The position numbers and the translations under genes were made by a program. From positions 1 to 64,000 of the forward strand of contig JAEWOD010000004.1 in the NCBI GenBank assembly GCA_023461035.1: a stretch of 64,000 nt of DNA. Reading direction: 5' to 3'. Source of the DNA: Bacteroidota bacterium (GTDB lineage Bacteria > Bacteroidota > Bacteroidia > Flavobacteriales > Weeksellaceae). How positions within the stretch are numbered: position 1 is the first letter of the stretch; each line of letters begins with the position of its first letter. The notes beneath the pieces are model-generated. The model searched no databases and was not told the origin of the DNA. It was given only the letters and a program-made list of their open reading frames with translations. Below, piece after piece: positions 40,507 through 50,157 of the stretch.

Positions 40507-41862
40507 ATGGGTTTCTTTCAAAACATCAAACAAGGCTACAAGCTTTTTCAGCAAATTGATATGGACAAATTGGCCAGACTGAATGAGAAAATAGATTTAG
40601 GTGAAGCCATGGAGAAATTTTCTCAATTGGACGAAAATCAGTTGAAAAGTTTGATGAAGATGTTGAATTCATCGGACAAGAAAAAGGAACTTCCTGAAAT
40701 CAATCCTGATTTTTATGAAATGAGCGATAAACTCACACCTGAACAACGCTCTTTACAGCTTAAAGTCAGAAATTTTATGGAAACAGAAGTAGCCCCCATC
40801 GTAAACGAATTTTGGTTAAAAGACGAATTTCCATACGAACTCATTCCTAAATTCGGAGAATTAGGGTTGGCCGGCGTCACTTATGAAGGTTATGGTTGTC
40901 CCAATCTTCCATTTCTGATGGAAGGAATTCTCGCAGTGGAAATGGCGCGGGTCGATGCTTCCATTGCTACTTTTTTTGGTGTCCAAAGTGGTTTGACCAT
41001 GGGTTCTATTTATTTGTGCGGATCTGAAGAACAAAAAACGGAATGGCTTCCTGCGATGAATAAAATGCAAAAGATAGGAGCTTTCGGATTGACCGAACCT
41101 GAAGTAGGTTCCGGAGCTGCGGGTGGTCTGACTACCACTTGTCGATTAACTTCAGATGGTTGGGTTTTAAATGGGCAGAAAAAATGGATTGGAAATGCCA
41201 CTTTTGCTGATGTGGTGGTTATTTGGGCAAGGGATTTAGAAGATGGTGAGGTTAAGGGATTTCTGGTGCGCAAAGAAAATCCGGGGTTTTCTGTAGAGAA
41301 AATCAAAGGAAAAATGGCGCTGAGAATTGTTCAAAACGGATTGATTACATTAAAAGATTGTGTGGTGGAAGAAAAGGACAGGCTTCCTCATGCCAATTCT
41401 TTTAAGGATACGGCAAACGTACTTCGGATGACCCGGGCAGGCGTTGCTTGGATGGCAGTAGGCTGCGCTCGTGGAGCTTATGAAAATGCGCTGGACTACA
41501 CCCGAAAAAGAAAACAATTTGGAAAACCGATCGCTTCTTTCCAATTGATTCAAAATCATCTCGTGGAAATGTTGTCCAATTTGACCGCTATGCAAACTTT
41601 GGTTTTCAGATTATCTGAATTGCAGGATTCAGGCCGACTGAAAGATGAACATGCTTCTTTGGCCAAAGTTTTTTGTACTTTAAGAACACGTGACATCGTA
41701 CGCGGAGCAAGAGAAGTAATGGGTGGAAACGGTATTTTATTGGAACATAATGTCGCCCGTTTTGTGGCAGATGCAGAAGCTATTTATTCTTATGAAGGAA
41801 CCAAAGAAATCAATACATTGATTGTAGGCCGCTCTATTACAGGATCTAGTGCGTTTGTTTAA
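40507..41862 (+). CDS. acyl-CoA dehydrogenase (glutaryl-CoA dehydrogenase-like)
   Basis: A 451-residue FAD acyl-CoA dehydrogenase. GAFGLTEPEVGSGAAGG and GWVLNGQKKWIGNATFADV are the FAD/substrate signatures, ARKRKQFGKPIASFQLIQNH-like sequence and REVMGGNGILLEHNVAR follow, and YEGTKEINTLIVGRSITG holds the catalytic Glu at the position used by glutaryl-CoA dehydrogenases. An extra N-terminal helical region of about 70 residues (MGFFQNIKQGYKLFQQID...) is unusual. Substrate unproven. I start at 40507; the upstream ATG at 40474 lacks homology. Confidence 0.9.
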   Translation: MGFFQNIKQGYKLFQQIDMDKLARLNEKIDLGEAMEKFSQLDENQLKSLMKMLNSSDKKKELPEINPDFYEMSDKLTPEQRSLQLKVRNFMETEVAPIVNEFWLKDEFPYELIPKFGELGLAGVTYEGYGCPNLPFLMEGILAVEMARVDASIATFFGVQSGLTMGSIYLCGSEEQKTEWLPAMNKMQKIGAFGLTEPEVGSGAAGGLTTTCRLTSDGWVLNGQKKWIGNATFADVVVIWARDLEDGEVKGFLVRKENPGFSVEKIKGKMALRIVQNGLITLKDCVVEEKDRLPHANSFKDTANVLRMTRAGVAWMAVGCARGAYENALDYTRKRKQFGKPIASFQLIQNHLVEMLSNLTAMQTLVFRLSELQDSGRLKDEHASLAKVFCTLRTRDIVRGAREVMGGNGILLEHNVARFVADAEAIYSYEGTKEINTLIVGRSITGSSAFV

Positions 41863-41873
41863 TCTGATTTAGG

Positions 41874-42212
41874 TCAATAAAAATAATGCTGTTTGGATTT
41901 GTTTTTCCATCCAGCGTCCGATTTCCATTCGGTAAAAAATACGATCACATTGGCATCGCTTTTCCAATCCGTAAAATAAATCTGTTTTTTTGCATCGGAT
42001 TTCCATTCGGTAAAAAACCAAATCCCGTTATTATTACCTGAGGCATCACTTTTCCATTCGGTTTTATAAACAATTAAATCAGCGTCAGATTTCCATTCGG
42101 TCACATAGACAATCACGTCTGCGTCAGATTTCCATTCGGTACTGAATATAATTTGACTCCAAATCAATTGGAAACCGAATAAGAAAAAAGAAAATGTAAA
42201 TAGGGTTTTCAT
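41874..42212 (-). CDS. DUF6150-type secreted short-repeat protein
   Basis: A 112-residue exported protein (signal ends about residue 20, IWSQ) built of six repeats of (T)-E/D-W-K-S-D-A: IIFSTEWKSDAD, VIVYVTEWKSDAD, LIVYKTEWKSDAS, IWFFTEWKSDAK, QIYFTDWKSDAN and VIVFFTEWKSDAG. A GNNNG break after repeat 3 and the tail GWKNKSKQHYFY match DUF6150 proteins, which usually read YxSQAD at this place. Probably a small extracellular beta-structure. Function unknown. Its 3' end is 12 bases from the convergent acyl-CoA dehydrogenase stop. Confidence 0.85.
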   Translation of the reverse strand: MKTLFTFSFFLFGFQLIWSQIIFSTEWKSDADVIVYVTEWKSDADLIVYKTEWKSDASGNNNGIWFFTEWKSDAKKQIYFTDWKSDANVIVFFTEWKSDAGWKNKSKQHYFY

Positions 42213-42318
42213 TTAAAGAGCATTAAAATTCTACTTTTTAAATGTACATAATATCCATGAAAATGAATTATTTAATTTTTTGTAAATTGGAAGTTCATAA
42301 CCATAAAAAGATAAAAAT

Positions 42319-42645
42319 ATGTTTGAAATGTATCATGACAAAGCCGGAGAATTTCGGTTTAGATTAAAAGCCAATAACGGACAAAATATCCTGGCAAGTC
42401 AGGGTTATTCACAAAAAGCAAGTTGTGAAAACGGAATTGAATCAGTTAAGAAAAATTCACAGGATGAATCCATGTTTGAGCTAAAACAATCAGATTCCGG
42501 AAAATGGATGTTTAATTTAAAGGCTTCAAATGGTCAAGTCATTGGAACCAGTCAAATGTACGAAAGCGAAGCAGGTGCAAAAAACGGAATCCAATCCGTT
42601 GCTAATCATGCTCCGGATGCTTCCGTGAAAGAAGTTGAAAATTAA
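42319..42645 (+). CDS. YegP/DUF1508 protein with two repeats
   Basis: A 108-residue protein made of two DUF1508 units: FRFRLKANNGQNILASQGYS ... CENGIESVKKN and WMFNLKASNGQVIGTSQMYE ... AKNGIQSVANH. YegP-type proteins are small, abundant, homodimeric and of unknown function. Monocistronic, with a terminator shared with the convergent gene. Confidence 0.92.
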   Translation: MFEMYHDKAGEFRFRLKANNGQNILASQGYSQKASCENGIESVKKNSQDESMFELKQSDSGKWMFNLKASNGQVIGTSQMYESEAGAKNGIQSVANHAPDASVKEVEN

Positions 42646-42660
42646 ATGATTTCATAATGA

Positions 42661-42686
42661 TTCTCTGATTAGCAATAATCAGAGAA
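42661..42686. terminator. bidirectional terminator, 11-bp stem
   Basis: TTCTCTGATTA and TAATCAGAGAA pair perfectly with a 4-base loop; T-run and A-run flank it. It lies between two convergent genes. Confidence 0.85.
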
Positions 42687-42689
42687 TTT

Positions 42690-43256
42690 TTATACCCAAA
42701 TTTTTCCTCTAAATCCTCTTACTGCATAATAAGAATCAGCACCATTGTGATAAGTAAAGACTTTTCCGTAACGACGGTCACAGAAAATAGCTCCTCCTTT
42801 TTCCCTGATATCCGCAGGTGTCAAGACCCAACTGGATGTTTTTAAATCAAATTCACCCAAACTTTGTAAATCCCGATATTCTGCTTCAGTCAAAATTTCT
42901 ATCCCCAATTCTGCTGCCAAATCCATAGCTGAATTTTTGGGTTTATGCTCCTTTCGAGCATCCAGAGCCGTCCGGTCATAACAAATGCTTCTTCTACCTT
43001 TTGGGCTTTCCGGCGAACAATCCACAAAGAAAAATTCTTCCGTATTTTTATTAAACCCTATAACATCAGGCTCGCCTTCCGTTCTTTCCATTTCGGACAA
43101 AATCCAAAGTTTGTCCGGACGTTTTTCCAATTTTGATTGGACTTTTTCCCAATCTAAATCTTTATGACGATCCCTGTTTTTTTCAAAACGTTCCTTTAGA
43201 ATTTTTAAAATGTCTTCTTTTCCTTTTGCAGTAAGGGTTTGGTTTGATTTTGCCAT
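42690..43256 (-). CDS. DUF4256 family protein
   Basis: A 188-residue cytoplasmic protein of DUF4256: LTAKGKEDILKILKERFEKN, KLWILSEMERTEGEPDVIGF, SPKGRRSICYDRTALDARK, ILTEAEYRDLQSLGEFDLKT, SSWVLTPADIREKGGAIFCD and RRYGKVFTYHNGADSYY. Role unknown; a widespread single-copy family. No operon partner. Confidence 0.9.
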   Translation of the reverse strand: MAKSNQTLTAKGKEDILKILKERFEKNRDRHKDLDWEKVQSKLEKRPDKLWILSEMERTEGEPDVIGFNKNTEEFFFVDCSPESPKGRRSICYDRTALDARKEHKPKNSAMDLAAELGIEILTEAEYRDLQSLGEFDLKTSSWVLTPADIREKGGAIFCDRRYGKVFTYHNGADSYYAVRGFRGKIWV

Positions 43257-43430
43257 AGCAATTTGATTAATAAAAAATAAAAGTACCGATTAATGAATTG
43301 ATTCTCTATAGTTTAGAATAAAAAAAAATAAAAATTTAACATTTTATTATAAATTATTGACTTTCTTATGATTACGAATATTTTATTTATTGTGAATATT
43401 ATTTTCGATGAGATATTTATCTTGTAAAAC

Positions 43431-43460
43431 TTTGAAAATCAAAATAAAGGGTTAATTTTG
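43431..43460 (+). promoter_or_regulatory. textbook Bacteroidota promoter
   Basis: TTTG at 43431-43434, an 18-base spacer, then TAATTTTG at 43453-43460, matching both consensus boxes. The ATG of the next gene lies 34 bases further. The preceding part of the gap 43257-43430 is AT-rich with nothing else I can name. Confidence 0.7.
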
Positions 43461-43494
43461 CGCCTTCAAATAAAAAACTATTAAATTAATTAAC

Positions 43495-43740
43495 ATGAAA
43501 AAATTTACGTTTGTATTAATGACTGCAGTCGCTTCTTTAGCGTTCGTTAACTGTTCAAGTGATGATGACGGAGGAAATGATTGTTTTTCTTGCGGATCAG
43601 GTGCTTCTGAAATCAAATATTGTAAAAAGGGAGATGATAAATATACCGTAACAGTAGGAGGAGTTGTTACTCAGGAATTTTCTCTTGATGGAGAATCTTG
43701 GGAAGACTTTAGAGCTGATATGCAAGAACTTTGTGATTAA
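43495..43740 (+). CDS. small cysteine-containing lipoprotein
   Basis: An 81-residue lipoprotein (SLAFVNCSSDDD, Cys 20), with an acidic SDDDGG linker and five further residues of interest: Cys in CFSCG (a CxxC), KYCKKGD and the C-terminal LCD. The mature part has two strands (EIKYCKKGDDKYTVTVGG, EFSLDGESWEDFRADMQE). Disulfides or metal binding are possible. Not recognised as a named family. It has a strong promoter and terminator, so it is a real, independently expressed gene. Confidence 0.75.
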   Translation: MKKFTFVLMTAVASLAFVNCSSDDDGGNDCFSCGSGASEIKYCKKGDDKYTVTVGGVVTQEFSLDGESWEDFRADMQELCD

Positions 43741-43750
43741 AAAAAATAAG

Positions 43751-43777
43751 AAAAGCCGGAATAAATTTCCGGCTTTT
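43751..43777. terminator. bidirectional terminator, 11-bp stem
   Basis: AAAAGCCGGAA and TTCCGGCTTTT pair perfectly with a 5-base loop, and further T follow. Confidence 0.88.
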
Positions 43778-43802
43778 TTTTGTAAAATACTCAACCTCTC
43801 CA

Positions 43803-46800
43803 TCACTTAATTTCCACCCGAATCCCTTCTGAATGCGCACTCAGTTCCGGCGCATACATATTTTGAAGCGATGTAATTCCGTTGGAGAAATTTCCGGCGT
43901 TATTCGCTCTTACATCATATTCAAAAACATAGGTTCCTTTTGGCATTCGGTCGATGAAGAAATTCGTAGCGGCATCACGGGTACTTTCATAATAGCCCAT
44001 TCCTTGTTGCCATTTGTAAGTTGACAATACATTTACGGGTTCAAAACCGCTCGCACGCATATCTTTGATGTGGATGAATTCCATTTCCCGATCAGTTTGA
44101 ATTTCTAAACGAACCGTCACCAAATCTCCGATTTGAATCGGTGTATTCTCCGTGATTTTCGTCAAAACCGGACCTTTATCCGAATTCTTTTTCAGGAACA
44201 ATTCTTTTTTAAATTTCACGCCGGTTTCTGCTGAAGTAATCTTATCCAAATCTTCAAAATACTGCCAATACATAGCACCCCAAGCCACGCCCGGAGAAGT
44301 TTTTTTCACTTCTACCGTGGCCATTTCAGGTTGGATTTCGGTTTTATTCCAACTTGTTTTCACATAACCGCTTCCGTTTTGCGGTGCTTTTTCCAAAGAT
44401 TTCAAATCCAATGGTTCATTTCCGATTTTCACGGAAATTCCTTCTTCTGAATTCGTCCAATCCTTTCCGGTGTTCATCAACGCAAAAACCGCTTCCGTTG
44501 TAGCTTTGGTCGAATTCCATTGGTTGGTCTGACGGTTTTTCAGCAACCAGACTTTCATGCTTTCCACACTTTCCACATCATTTAAAACTTCATCAAATGC
44601 TTCAATCAATAAGGCCTGCGTTTCAATCGGAGCCTGGTACCAATACCATCCGGCAACGTTTGATTTCCAGTACATACCCATTTCGTCGCTTTCCACCGCA
44701 TGGTCTTTGATGGAATTCAGCAATTTTTCAGCAGTTTCTTTTTTACCAAAACGATTGAAAATCAATGCCAGCATTGCTTGGGTTTGTAAGCTCTGGTCAA
44801 ATTTATCTTTGTCCAATTCTTTCAAGAAATAATCTTTTGCCTGAATCGCTTTTTTGCTCATCGGATATTTGTCTGTGAAATAACTTCTGGCGTAGAGATA
44901 CTGGATCCCATCATAAATGGATGGTTTCAATTTGTCATTTTTCAGATATTTATCAAACTCTTTTTCCATTTCGGAATCAATAAACGAAATCGCTACGTCC
45001 AGAATTTCATCCGTATCCACATTTAATTTTTCATCCGAATCAATTCCCATTTCTTTCAAATGCCCAAATCCCGAAACGATATGCGTGGTGATATATCGGC
45101 TGTCATTTCCTCCTTCAAACCAAGGAAATCCACCGCTTCCCGATTGTTTGTTTTTTAGTTTCTGATAAGCCGAAGTCAGTTCGTTGCGCATTTGATTCAA
45201 ATCAAATAAAACCGCAATTCGTTTCATTTGTTCCTCCTCGTTTTCCGCATCGCGCACCCAAGGTGTTTCTTCCAGTAACAAGGATTTCAACTCCTGATTT
45301 TGTTCCAGTTTTGAAATCAATTCGCCTTTTTTGTTCCAATCATCAAAAACCGCTTTGATTTTCGGGTTCGAATGGATGATATGCTGCGAAATCATGTTTC
45401 CGTACAGTCTTGAGAAAACCTGTTCCGAACATTCGTAAGGATATTCGCGCAAATAAGGAAGCGAGAAAATCGCATACCAAATCGGGTTGGTCGTCATTTC
45501 AAAAGTCAGCTTGAAATTGTCCAGACTTTCCGATTGGTTATTTTTTAATTTATCCAAAGTGAAAGTTTTGTTTTGATTTTCCCGAACATGAATCGGCAGC
45601 GTTTCTGTCACCATCATCCGGTTGGTCAAAATCGGTAAAGCGGATTCTTCGCCGTCCGAGAAATCGCCTGCCGAAGCCACCACCCGATATACAATCGCCT
45701 GATGCGTTTTCGGAATGTTCAAAGTCCAGGAAACATTGGTACTATTTCCTTTGGCAACGCTGATGTTTTGCGTGGCATTTGTATTTCCAAATTCCGCATC
45801 AACCGGCTGCATCGTAAAGGCATCGAACAACATCAATTTGGCTTGGCCGCTCAGTTCTTTTTCCGATAAATTGGTGATTTTGGAAGAAAAAGTAATTTGG
45901 TCTCCTTCGCGTAAAAATCTCGGCGGATTGGGAACAACCATCAAATCTTTTTGGGTTCTGACGGTGGTTTCAAAATAACCGGTGCGCAAATCAGGTGTAT
46001 GCGCCGTTGCCATAAATTTCCAGGAAGTCAAACTTTCTGGTGTAGTAAACTGGATTTTTACATTGCCTTTTTCATCCGTTTTTAAAGTAGGGTAGAAGAA
46101 GGCGGTTTCTTGGAGATTTGTTCTGGATTGGACTTGATTTAGTTTTTCTTCAGCTTTTTTGGTTGTGATAATAACAACTCCATTTGCTCCACATGAGCCG
46201 TAAACTGCTAATTGAGCAGAATCTTTTAATACATTTATTTGCGCTATGGCATCAGCACCTAATTTATTAACTTCATCTTCAGTCATAAAGACACCATCGA
46301 CAACGTAAAGAGGGTTTTGAAGTCCACCATTTAAACTAATTGATCCTCTCACTACAACATTTGCTCCTGTTGAAGCGGTAGTGGTTGTAACAACATCTAA
46401 TTCAATAGCCGATTCCTCCAAAGCAATTCCCGCAACCTGACCGGCTAACATATCATCAACATTTCCTGTAGGTGATGGAGCCGCTTTCATCGCCATAAAT
46501 CTTCTTTGCTCATATTGATTCCAGCCGAAGCCAAACCAATTCAGTTCGTTAAAAACAAGAACATTATTCGGATAATAATATTTATACGGATTTTCAATGA
46601 GCGGGAAAAAGTTTTTGGTACTAAAACTTTGATAGGTATTCCAGTTTTGGAAGCGGGAAAAATTATAAGATAGATTCATCGGGAAGGCATTTGAATTGGA
46701 TTTGAATTGATCCAAAGATGCATCATACATCGTTGCCAGCATTTCCGCCAAAAATTTGTCTTTTCCTTCGCCGCTCACGGTCAGTTCCCAGGTTTCGTTT

Positions 46801-49800
46801 TGTCCGGGCTGGAGTTTATCGCGTAAAGTTCCGGCAGTGATTTTGAGCGATTTGTCTTCGTAAGGAACATTTACGGTCAAAGTTCCGGTTTTTACATGAT
46901 TAAATTTCCCGAAATAATAATGTACAAATACATTTCCACGGTAGTTTTCTTCAATCGGGAAAGAGAAAGTTTTTACGTTTTCATTCAGTTGGATTTTCTC
47001 TGATTTGATAATTTTTTCATTGACTTCCAATTGAACCAAAACCTCCGAATTTTCAGTTGCGGAAGCGAATTGGGCTTCGGCTTTATCACCCGGTTTGAAT
47101 TGGTTTTTATTCAGATTGACCGAAAAGATTTCCTGATCTACCGGTGATTTTTTCTGATTTCGGTAGAGATAAACCAATTTTTCTGAAGGAATCGTATCTT
47201 TTCCATCCTGAATAAATCCTTTTAAAATATAATAGCCTTCTTTCCAGTTTTTAGGTTGAATTTTAATGGATTTGGCTTTTTCGGTATCGAAACTTTCTTC
47301 CAAAACCGGGTTTTCTTTTGTCCAATTTTCTTTTTGGTTTTCTTTTCCGTAGGGTTCATGTGGAAAATATCCGACGAATTCATTTTTCGGATACAATTCA
47401 TAATCACCTTGCGGAAGCGGTGTTTCGCGTAAAACTCTTTGTGGCGGATTGATTTTGGTCAAACTGATTTTTCCTTTTGCCGGCACAAATTGTCCGTTGA
47501 GATTATTGGTAATAACAGGAATCGAATCAAATTGGGAAATTTCAATCCGTTCTGCAACCGGCAAATCGAGCATAAAACGCAAATCGCCAACGGTAATTGA
47601 CTGCTCGGAAGAACGGGTTTCACCGTTCAGGTTGGTGATATCGGCTACAATTCTATACGTATAAGTTTCCTCCCCCGACCCCTCCAAAGGAGGGGAGTTT
47701 TTAGATTTATTGGCTCGCTTAGCTAGAAAGGAGATTTCAAATTTTCCATCTGAATCGGTGGTGGTTTCGCCGTGTGTTATTTCTTCGGCAGGTTCATTTT
47801 GCGGGAAATAACCGCGTTTCCACCATGGCCAATACGGATAAATCGCCTGACGATAAACCCTATAAACCACTTTGGCGTTGTCAATGTTGGCACCTGAATA
47901 AGCCGTTGCTTTTCCTTTGGCGGTGATTTCTTCTTCGAGCTTAAAAGTATCTTTTACATCATCAAATGCCACTTCAAAACGCGGACGTTTGTATTCCTCC
48001 ACGCTGAAATAATGAGATACTCCATTGTCAGAAAAATTCTCTTCAAGATAAAATTGCCCGGTCAATCCGGTTGACGGTAATATAAATTCGCCGGAAACCG
48101 ACCCAAATTCATTGGTTTTCAATTTTAAAGTAGAAACTTCTTCATCATTTGCATCAAATAGCGTGATTTCAATTGCTTCATTTGGTTTTGTTTTTCGCTT
48201 TCCGTCAGGTGCCTCTTCGTAGACAATCGCTTTGAAATAAACGGTTTGTCCGGGACGATAGATGGCTCGGTCGGTGAAAAATTTTGAATCGGTATAAGTT
48301 TTTATATTGGTTTCCCGATGATTTCTGTACATATAATTTTGATAGGAAACAGCTTCGCCTTGAATTTTAAACTGGAAATTTCTACCGTAATTTTCTGTAT
48401 TTGAAAAATTTGCAATTCCGTATTGGTCAGTGGTTATCGTTTCAATTTTCGTATAAGAATCTCTTTGATACTGAAAAACTTCCACTTTTTTATTGGCAAC
48501 CGGTTTTCCGCTTTCCCGCTCGGTAACAAGGATTTGATCGGTTCGGAATACGAGTGCATAAGGCGTTACATTTACTATTTGATAATCTAATTTGAAATTT
48601 TCGGAATCCAATTTGAAATCCGAATGATTGGAAACCAAAACCAAATATTGGCCGGATTTCAGCGGTTCAAATTTTGCAATGGTTGTATGTTGCTGGTAAT
48701 CATCAAAAGTTTTTAAATCGAGTTGGAATTCTTTTTCCTGCGGAAAGGTCTTGAAAATTTCGTTCAGTTTGTTTGGTTTGTCCTTATCATTTGCATACTG
48801 AAATTCATCTAAAAGCTTAGACGAATTTTCATTGTATTTCAATACTTTAAAATACAATTTATCGAGATTTTTATGGGTCACGGAAAGGGGTGTATTCAGA
48901 TCCGGCGAAATATAATTTTCAATTAAAATGTTGAAATCGACCAATTGGATTTGCTTTTCCAGACTTTCCACATCTTTTACGATGGCTGATTTCGGATAAG
49001 TTGATTTGATTGTTTGAAGACTTTGAAGTGCTTTTTCAGTCCAATTTTTCTTTTGATTAAAAGCATTTGCTTCTTCGTTTGCCGATTTGTTCAGATAAAA
49101 ATTGGCAATTTCAAACAGAATGTAAGCGGTATATTCGGCAGACGGATGTTTTTGCGACAAGGCTGTTAATTCGGCTAAATATTCATTGGAAGAACTGTCA
49201 TCTGTTTCAGCTTTGAGCAATTCCAGCTGGTTGTATAAATAAGCATCCCGGTTGTTTTTTTGTTGATGAAATGCGGTTAAATCTTTCAGAATCTGAATAA
49301 CTTTTTCATTCTTTTCCAAATCGGATTGCTCATCATAATTACCTCCGTAATAATAGTTATTTTCGGTTTGTAAGAAATTAATCGCCCGGTGTGCCAGCAA
49401 ATCGTACAGCGTAGGGCGGAGTGATTCGGTTTCTTTGACTTTGTTCAGAATATAGTTCCAATCGGCAATCGGTTGGTTTTGTAATTCTTTTTGATTTTCA
49501 ATGGATTGCAAATACAAATCCATGGTTTTTTGTCGGAAAATATTTTCGGTCCAAAAACGGAAATCGGTACCGGAGCTTTCAGAGGTTTCGGTTCGTTCAT
49601 TGATTTTCCATTGGTTTTGTTGGTAGTAATTAAAATACAATTCTGCCAGCATCGACTCCAGAATAGATTTTTCCACGCCCTTGGCTTCAGAGATTTCTTT
49701 ATTGAAATTTGAAATGATTTCCAATTCAAAATCGTTTTCATCGGAAGTTGCAACGGCAATTTTGGACTGATACAACAAAGAGCGGATGATTTGTTGTGCA

Positions 49801-49976
49801 TTTTTGTCCTTTTTTGCCTGCGCATAAATCTCATTTACAGAAGACAAAGTGCTTTTCAACAAGCCGTTTTCTTCCTGATTTTCGATTTGTTTCCATTTCG
49901 AATCGTAATCAAATTTTTTCTGTGCCATTGAAATTGAGAAAGTTAAAAGTATGATGAGAAAAATGAATTTTTTCAT
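43803..49976 (-). CDS. alpha-2-macroglobulin-type protein with internal TonB-plug-like segment
   Basis: A 2057-residue exported protein (signal to about 18, SISMAQ). It has macroglobulin domains (MG2-type FTDRAIYRPGQTVYFKAI, about 560-580), the alpha-2-macroglobulin domain (TTPESLTSWKFMATAHTPDL, about 1300) and a thioester motif C1515-S-E-Q (YPYECSEQVFSRLYGN), followed by an alpha-helical toroid and a receptor-binding-like C-terminus. Between the MG bundle and this domain, about 1165-1276, sits a segment like the plug of SusC-type receptors (GANVVVRGSISLNG, NPLYVVDGVFM, YGSCGANGVVIITTKK). Bacterial homologues are thought to trap attacking peptidases in the periplasm. Residues about 760-768 derive from a palindromic insertion. 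Confidence 0.9.
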   Translation of the reverse strand: MKKFIFLIILLTFSISMAQKKFDYDSKWKQIENQEENGLLKSTLSSVNEIYAQAKKDKNAQQIIRSLLYQSKIAVATSDENDFELEIISNFNKEISEAKGVEKSILESMLAELYFNYYQQNQWKINERTETSESSGTDFRFWTENIFRQKTMDLYLQSIENQKELQNQPIADWNYILNKVKETESLRPTLYDLLAHRAINFLQTENNYYYGGNYDEQSDLEKNEKVIQILKDLTAFHQQKNNRDAYLYNQLELLKAETDDSSSNEYLAELTALSQKHPSAEYTAYILFEIANFYLNKSANEEANAFNQKKNWTEKALQSLQTIKSTYPKSAIVKDVESLEKQIQLVDFNILIENYISPDLNTPLSVTHKNLDKLYFKVLKYNENSSKLLDEFQYANDKDKPNKLNEIFKTFPQEKEFQLDLKTFDDYQQHTTIAKFEPLKSGQYLVLVSNHSDFKLDSENFKLDYQIVNVTPYALVFRTDQILVTERESGKPVANKKVEVFQYQRDSYTKIETITTDQYGIANFSNTENYGRNFQFKIQGEAVSYQNYMYRNHRETNIKTYTDSKFFTDRAIYRPGQTVYFKAIVYEEAPDGKRKTKPNEAIEITLFDANDEEVSTLKLKTNEFGSVSGEFILPSTGLTGQFYLEENFSDNGVSHYFSVEEYKRPRFEVAFDDVKDTFKLEEEITAKGKATAYSGANIDNAKVVYRVYRQAIYPYWPWWKRGYFPQNEPAEEITHGETTTDSDGKFEISFLAKRANKSKNSPPLEGSGEETYTYRIVADITNLNGETRSSEQSITVGDLRFMLDLPVAERIEISQFDSIPVITNNLNGQFVPAKGKISLTKINPPQRVLRETPLPQGDYELYPKNEFVGYFPHEPYGKENQKENWTKENPVLEESFDTEKAKSIKIQPKNWKEGYYILKGFIQDGKDTIPSEKLVYLYRNQKKSPVDQEIFSVNLNKNQFKPGDKAEAQFASATENSEVLVQLEVNEKIIKSEKIQLNENVKTFSFPIEENYRGNVFVHYYFGKFNHVKTGTLTVNVPYEDKSLKITAGTLRDKLQPGQNETWELTVSGEGKDKFLAEMLATMYDASLDQFKSNSNAFPMNLSYNFSRFQNWNTYQSFSTKNFFPLIENPYKYYYPNNVLVFNELNWFGFGWNQYEQRRFMAMKAAPSPTGNVDDMLAGQVAGIALEESAIELDVVTTTTASTGANVVVRGSISLNGGLQNPLYVVDGVFMTEDEVNKLGADAIAQINVLKDSAQLAVYGSCGANGVVIITTKKAEEKLNQVQSRTNLQETAFFYPTLKTDEKGNVKIQFTTPESLTSWKFMATAHTPDLRTGYFETTVRTQKDLMVVPNPPRFLREGDQITFSSKITNLSEKELSGQAKLMLFDAFTMQPVDAEFGNTNATQNISVAKGNSTNVSWTLNIPKTHQAIVYRVVASAGDFSDGEESALPILTNRMMVTETLPIHVRENQNKTFTLDKLKNNQSESLDNFKLTFEMTTNPIWYAIFSLPYLREYPYECSEQVFSRLYGNMISQHIIHSNPKIKAVFDDWNKKGELISKLEQNQELKSLLLEETPWVRDAENEEEQMKRIAVLFDLNQMRNELTSAYQKLKNKQSGSGGFPWFEGGNDSRYITTHIVSGFGHLKEMGIDSDEKLNVDTDEILDVAISFIDSEMEKEFDKYLKNDKLKPSIYDGIQYLYARSYFTDKYPMSKKAIQAKDYFLKELDKDKFDQSLQTQAMLALIFNRFGKKETAEKLLNSIKDHAVESDEMGMYWKSNVAGWYWYQAPIETQALLIEAFDEVLNDVESVESMKVWLLKNRQTNQWNSTKATTEAVFALMNTGKDWTNSEEGISVKIGNEPLDLKSLEKAPQNGSGYVKTSWNKTEIQPEMATVEVKKTSPGVAWGAMYWQYFEDLDKITSAETGVKFKKELFLKKNSDKGPVLTKITENTPIQIGDLVTVRLEIQTDREMEFIHIKDMRASGFEPVNVLSTYKWQQGMGYYESTRDAATNFFIDRMPKGTYVFEYDVRANNAGNFSNGITSLQNMYAPELSAHSEGIRVEIK
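47669..47703 (-). repeat. GC-rich palindrome inside the macroglobulin gene
   Basis: On the plus strand CCCCTCC-AAA-GGAGGGG (47679-47695) is a perfect 7-bp palindrome next to CCTCCCCCGA. On the coding strand it gives the residues SPPLEGSGEE, an isolated Pro/Gly-rich loop in a GC-poor gene. The reading frame is kept. Its form is that of a dispersed repeat often seen between genes in this group, from memory only. Confidence 0.6.
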
Positions 49977-50157
49977 AAAAATGATTTTCTATAATAGATG
50001 CAAGATAAAAATAAAAGGTTGGTTTTTGTTTAAATATTAAACAGGTTTTGATTAGAATTAAATAAAATAAGTAAAGAATTTTATATAAAAAATAGGGAAT
50101 TTGGAGTGAACTTTGAGCAACATATTTAAAAATTGTATAATCTTTAATTATTTAAGT

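Noticed and set aside
46140..46490. Plug-like segment considered as a separate frameshifted receptor gene
   Set aside because: The reading frame is continuous with the macroglobulin on both sides, and no barrel or SusD-type partner follows.
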